A program made the translations under genes and the position numbers. From assembly GCA_012797575.1 (NCBI GenBank), contig JAAZOW010000036.1, forward strand, positions 1-6,592: a DNA stretch of 6,592 nt, written 5' to 3'. The notes below the pieces were generated by a model, which saw only the letters and a program-made list of their open reading frames with translations, searched no databases and was not told the DNA's origin. The stretch comes from Methanomicrobiales archaeon (GTDB lineage: Archaea; Halobacteriota; Methanomicrobia; Methanomicrobiales; Methanoculleaceae). Below, piece after piece: positions 5,390-6,592 of this stretch. The first letter of the stretch is position 1. Each line of letters starts with the position of its first letter.

Positions 5390-6592
5390 ACAGATGCGCC
5401 GGCTGCTCATCGCGGCCCCGAAGGGGGAGATTGATGCCATCATCGAGGAGCTCTACCGCCACAACGTCTACCACATCGAAGACTTTGTACCGGAGATCGA
5501 GTCTCCTGAAGGGTTATCGATCGGCCACCCGCTCCCGGGAGCAAGCGATGCGGCCTCGGCGCTCATCAAGGTCAGGGCCATTGAGAATGCGTGCGGGATA
5601 GACCCCGATAGTGTTGAGATCAAAGAGAAGATCCCTGCGTCGAGGGTCAGGGCGATGATCGAGACGGATCTTCCCGTCATCCAGAAGCAGGTGGAAGGTC
5701 TCGTCTCGACACGCGCAAAGCTTGAGGCATCTCGGAAGGAACACGAGCAGCGAGTGAAGGAGCTTAAGCCCTTCGTCGCGATTCCCCTTGATCTGGAGCT
5801 CTACCGTGGATATGAGCGGTTTACCGTCTTTGCAGGTCACATTTCACATGATATAGCCATTGCCGTCCCCCACGAGAAATACTTTTCCGATACGGTGGAC
5901 GGCAACATGATCGTCGTCGTGGTGCCAAACGAGCACCGCGAAGAAGTAGAGCGGACGCTTCTCGACGCCCGGTTCCAGGCGATCCCCGTCCCGAACGAGA
6001 CGGGATCCCCGGCAGAACGCCTGAAGGTTCATACCAGGGATGTCGAGGAGGCCAGCAGAGGGATAGCTGAGGCCAACCAGAAGCTCGCAGAGATCCGGGA
6101 TAGGCATACCGATTCCCTGGTAGCATGTGATGAACTACTCACGGCTGACGTAGAACGGGCGGAAGCCCCGTTGCGATTTGCTACCACAGAGGAGACCTTC
6201 ATCTCTGAAGGATGGGTGCCCGAGGATCAGGCTGACAGAATCCGCGACGCATTGGAGAGGGTGACCGGCGGCCGAATCTACATTGAGGAGCTGGAGATCG
6301 ATGACACCTCCAGGGTTCCGGTGGAGTACGATAACCCATCGTTTGCCTCGCCAACCGAGGTGCTCATCGATATCTACTCGCGACCCCTGTATTCTGAGGT
6401 CGACCCGACGCTGATGGTGGCCATCGTGTTCCCCATCTTCTTCGGCCTGATCCTCGGTGACGTGGGCTACGGAGCGATCCTGCTCATCCTGAGCCTAGGA
6501 CTTCGGAAGTTCTTTACCGGCGAAGGGGGGAGGATGCTTCTCAAGGTGCTCAGTTACGCGGGTATATCAAGTATCGTGTTCGGGGTGCTCTA
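5376..6592 (+). CDS. ahaI: A-type ATP synthase subunit I (a-type subunit), 3' truncated by window
   Basis: The first 405 residues or so of the large membrane subunit that forms the stator and ion half-channels of the archaeal ATP synthase and connects peripheral stalks to the rotor ring; full-length members have about 620-680 residues. The N-terminal cytoplasmic half shows two coiled-coil arms, about 98-131 (ending KELKPF) and about 214-265, then the family motif EGWVP (278-282). PTEVLIDIYSRPLYSEVDPT (326-345) leads into the first membrane helix, with FPIFFGLILGDVGYG ending at 366, the hallmark of this subunit. A second helix starts near 390 at the edge. ATG 5376 is preferred: GGGAG at 5364-5368 lies 7 bases upstream and the 14-base overlap with ahaH fits coupling. 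ATG 5394 is an alternative that would remove 6 residues. Subunits K, E, C, F, A, B and D would be expected beyond the window. Confidence 0.96.
   Translation, partial: MLRPEQMRRLLIAAPKGEIDAIIEELYRHNVYHIEDFVPEIESPEGLSIGHPLPGASDAASALIKVRAIENACGIDPDSVEIKEKIPASRVRAMIETDLPVIQKQVEGLVSTRAKLEASRKEHEQRVKELKPFVAIPLDLELYRGYERFTVFAGHISHDIAIAVPHEKYFSDTVDGNMIVVVVPNEHREEVERTLLDARFQAIPVPNETGSPAERLKVHTRDVEEASRGIAEANQKLAEIRDRHTDSLVACDELLTADVERAEAPLRFATTEETFISEGWVPEDQADRIRDALERVTGGRIYIEELEIDDTSRVPVEYDNPSFASPTEVLIDIYSRPLYSEVDPTLMVAIVFPIFFGLILGDVGYGAILLILSLGLRKFFTGEGGRMLLKVLSYAGISSIVFGVL

Noticed and set aside
1..6592. CRISPR array, tRNA, rRNA or insertion sequence
   Set aside because: No regularly spaced direct repeats, no tRNA T-loop or cloverleaf signature, no rRNA-like conserved blocks and no transposase motif or flanking terminal repeats were seen.

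Overview
The window looks like chromosomal DNA of a methanogenic euryarchaeon, most likely Methanomicrobiales (Methanoculleus-like; this is inference from protein character, not a database match). The evidence is an archaeal-type secretion/pilus ATPase with its two-domain membrane platform, the start of an archaeal A-type (V-type-like) ATP synthase operon, archaeal TATA boxes (TTTTATAT, AAATATAT), Shine-Dalgarno sites (GGTGAT, GGAGG), and GC-rich acidic-protein coding DNA.

Layout, all convincing genes on the + strand. (1) Bases 1-135 are an open frame running in from the left edge, a possible gene 3' end of unknown identity. (2) Bases 136-478 hold no convincing protein gene. They start AT-rich, then carry a strong 14-pair hairpin at 242-274 and further inverted repeats up to about 387, suggesting a structured RNA or a long structured leader. 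(3) Bases 479-4032 are a two-gene unit: a 538-residue type II/IV secretion ATPase overlapping by 4 bases a 646-residue double-domain membrane platform protein. Together they form the motor of a type IV pilus-like or secretion machine; no pilin, prepilin peptidase or archaellum gene is visible. (4) Bases 4033-4335 are non-coding, ending in a clear TATA box and Shine-Dalgarno site. (5) Bases 4336-5008 hold a 50-residue zinc-ribbon protein overlapping by 17 bases a 178-residue protein that I do not recognise. (6) From 5007 a new promoter drives the ATP synthase operon: subunit H (ahaH), then subunit I (ahaI), which is cut by the right edge after about 405 residues.

The motor pair would work together: the cytoplasmic hexameric ATPase drives the membrane platform to assemble or move pilin-like filaments. 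Subunits H and I belong to the ATP synthase: H forms peripheral stalk coiled coils and I forms the stator and ion half-channels. The zinc-ribbon/178-residue pair sits immediately upstream of the ATP synthase promoter but has its own promoter, so a functional link is only positional. Nothing in the window is clearly a new system. The items most worth a second look are the structured 5' region at 240-390, the orphan motor pair, and the overlapping small-gene pair next to the ATP synthase.
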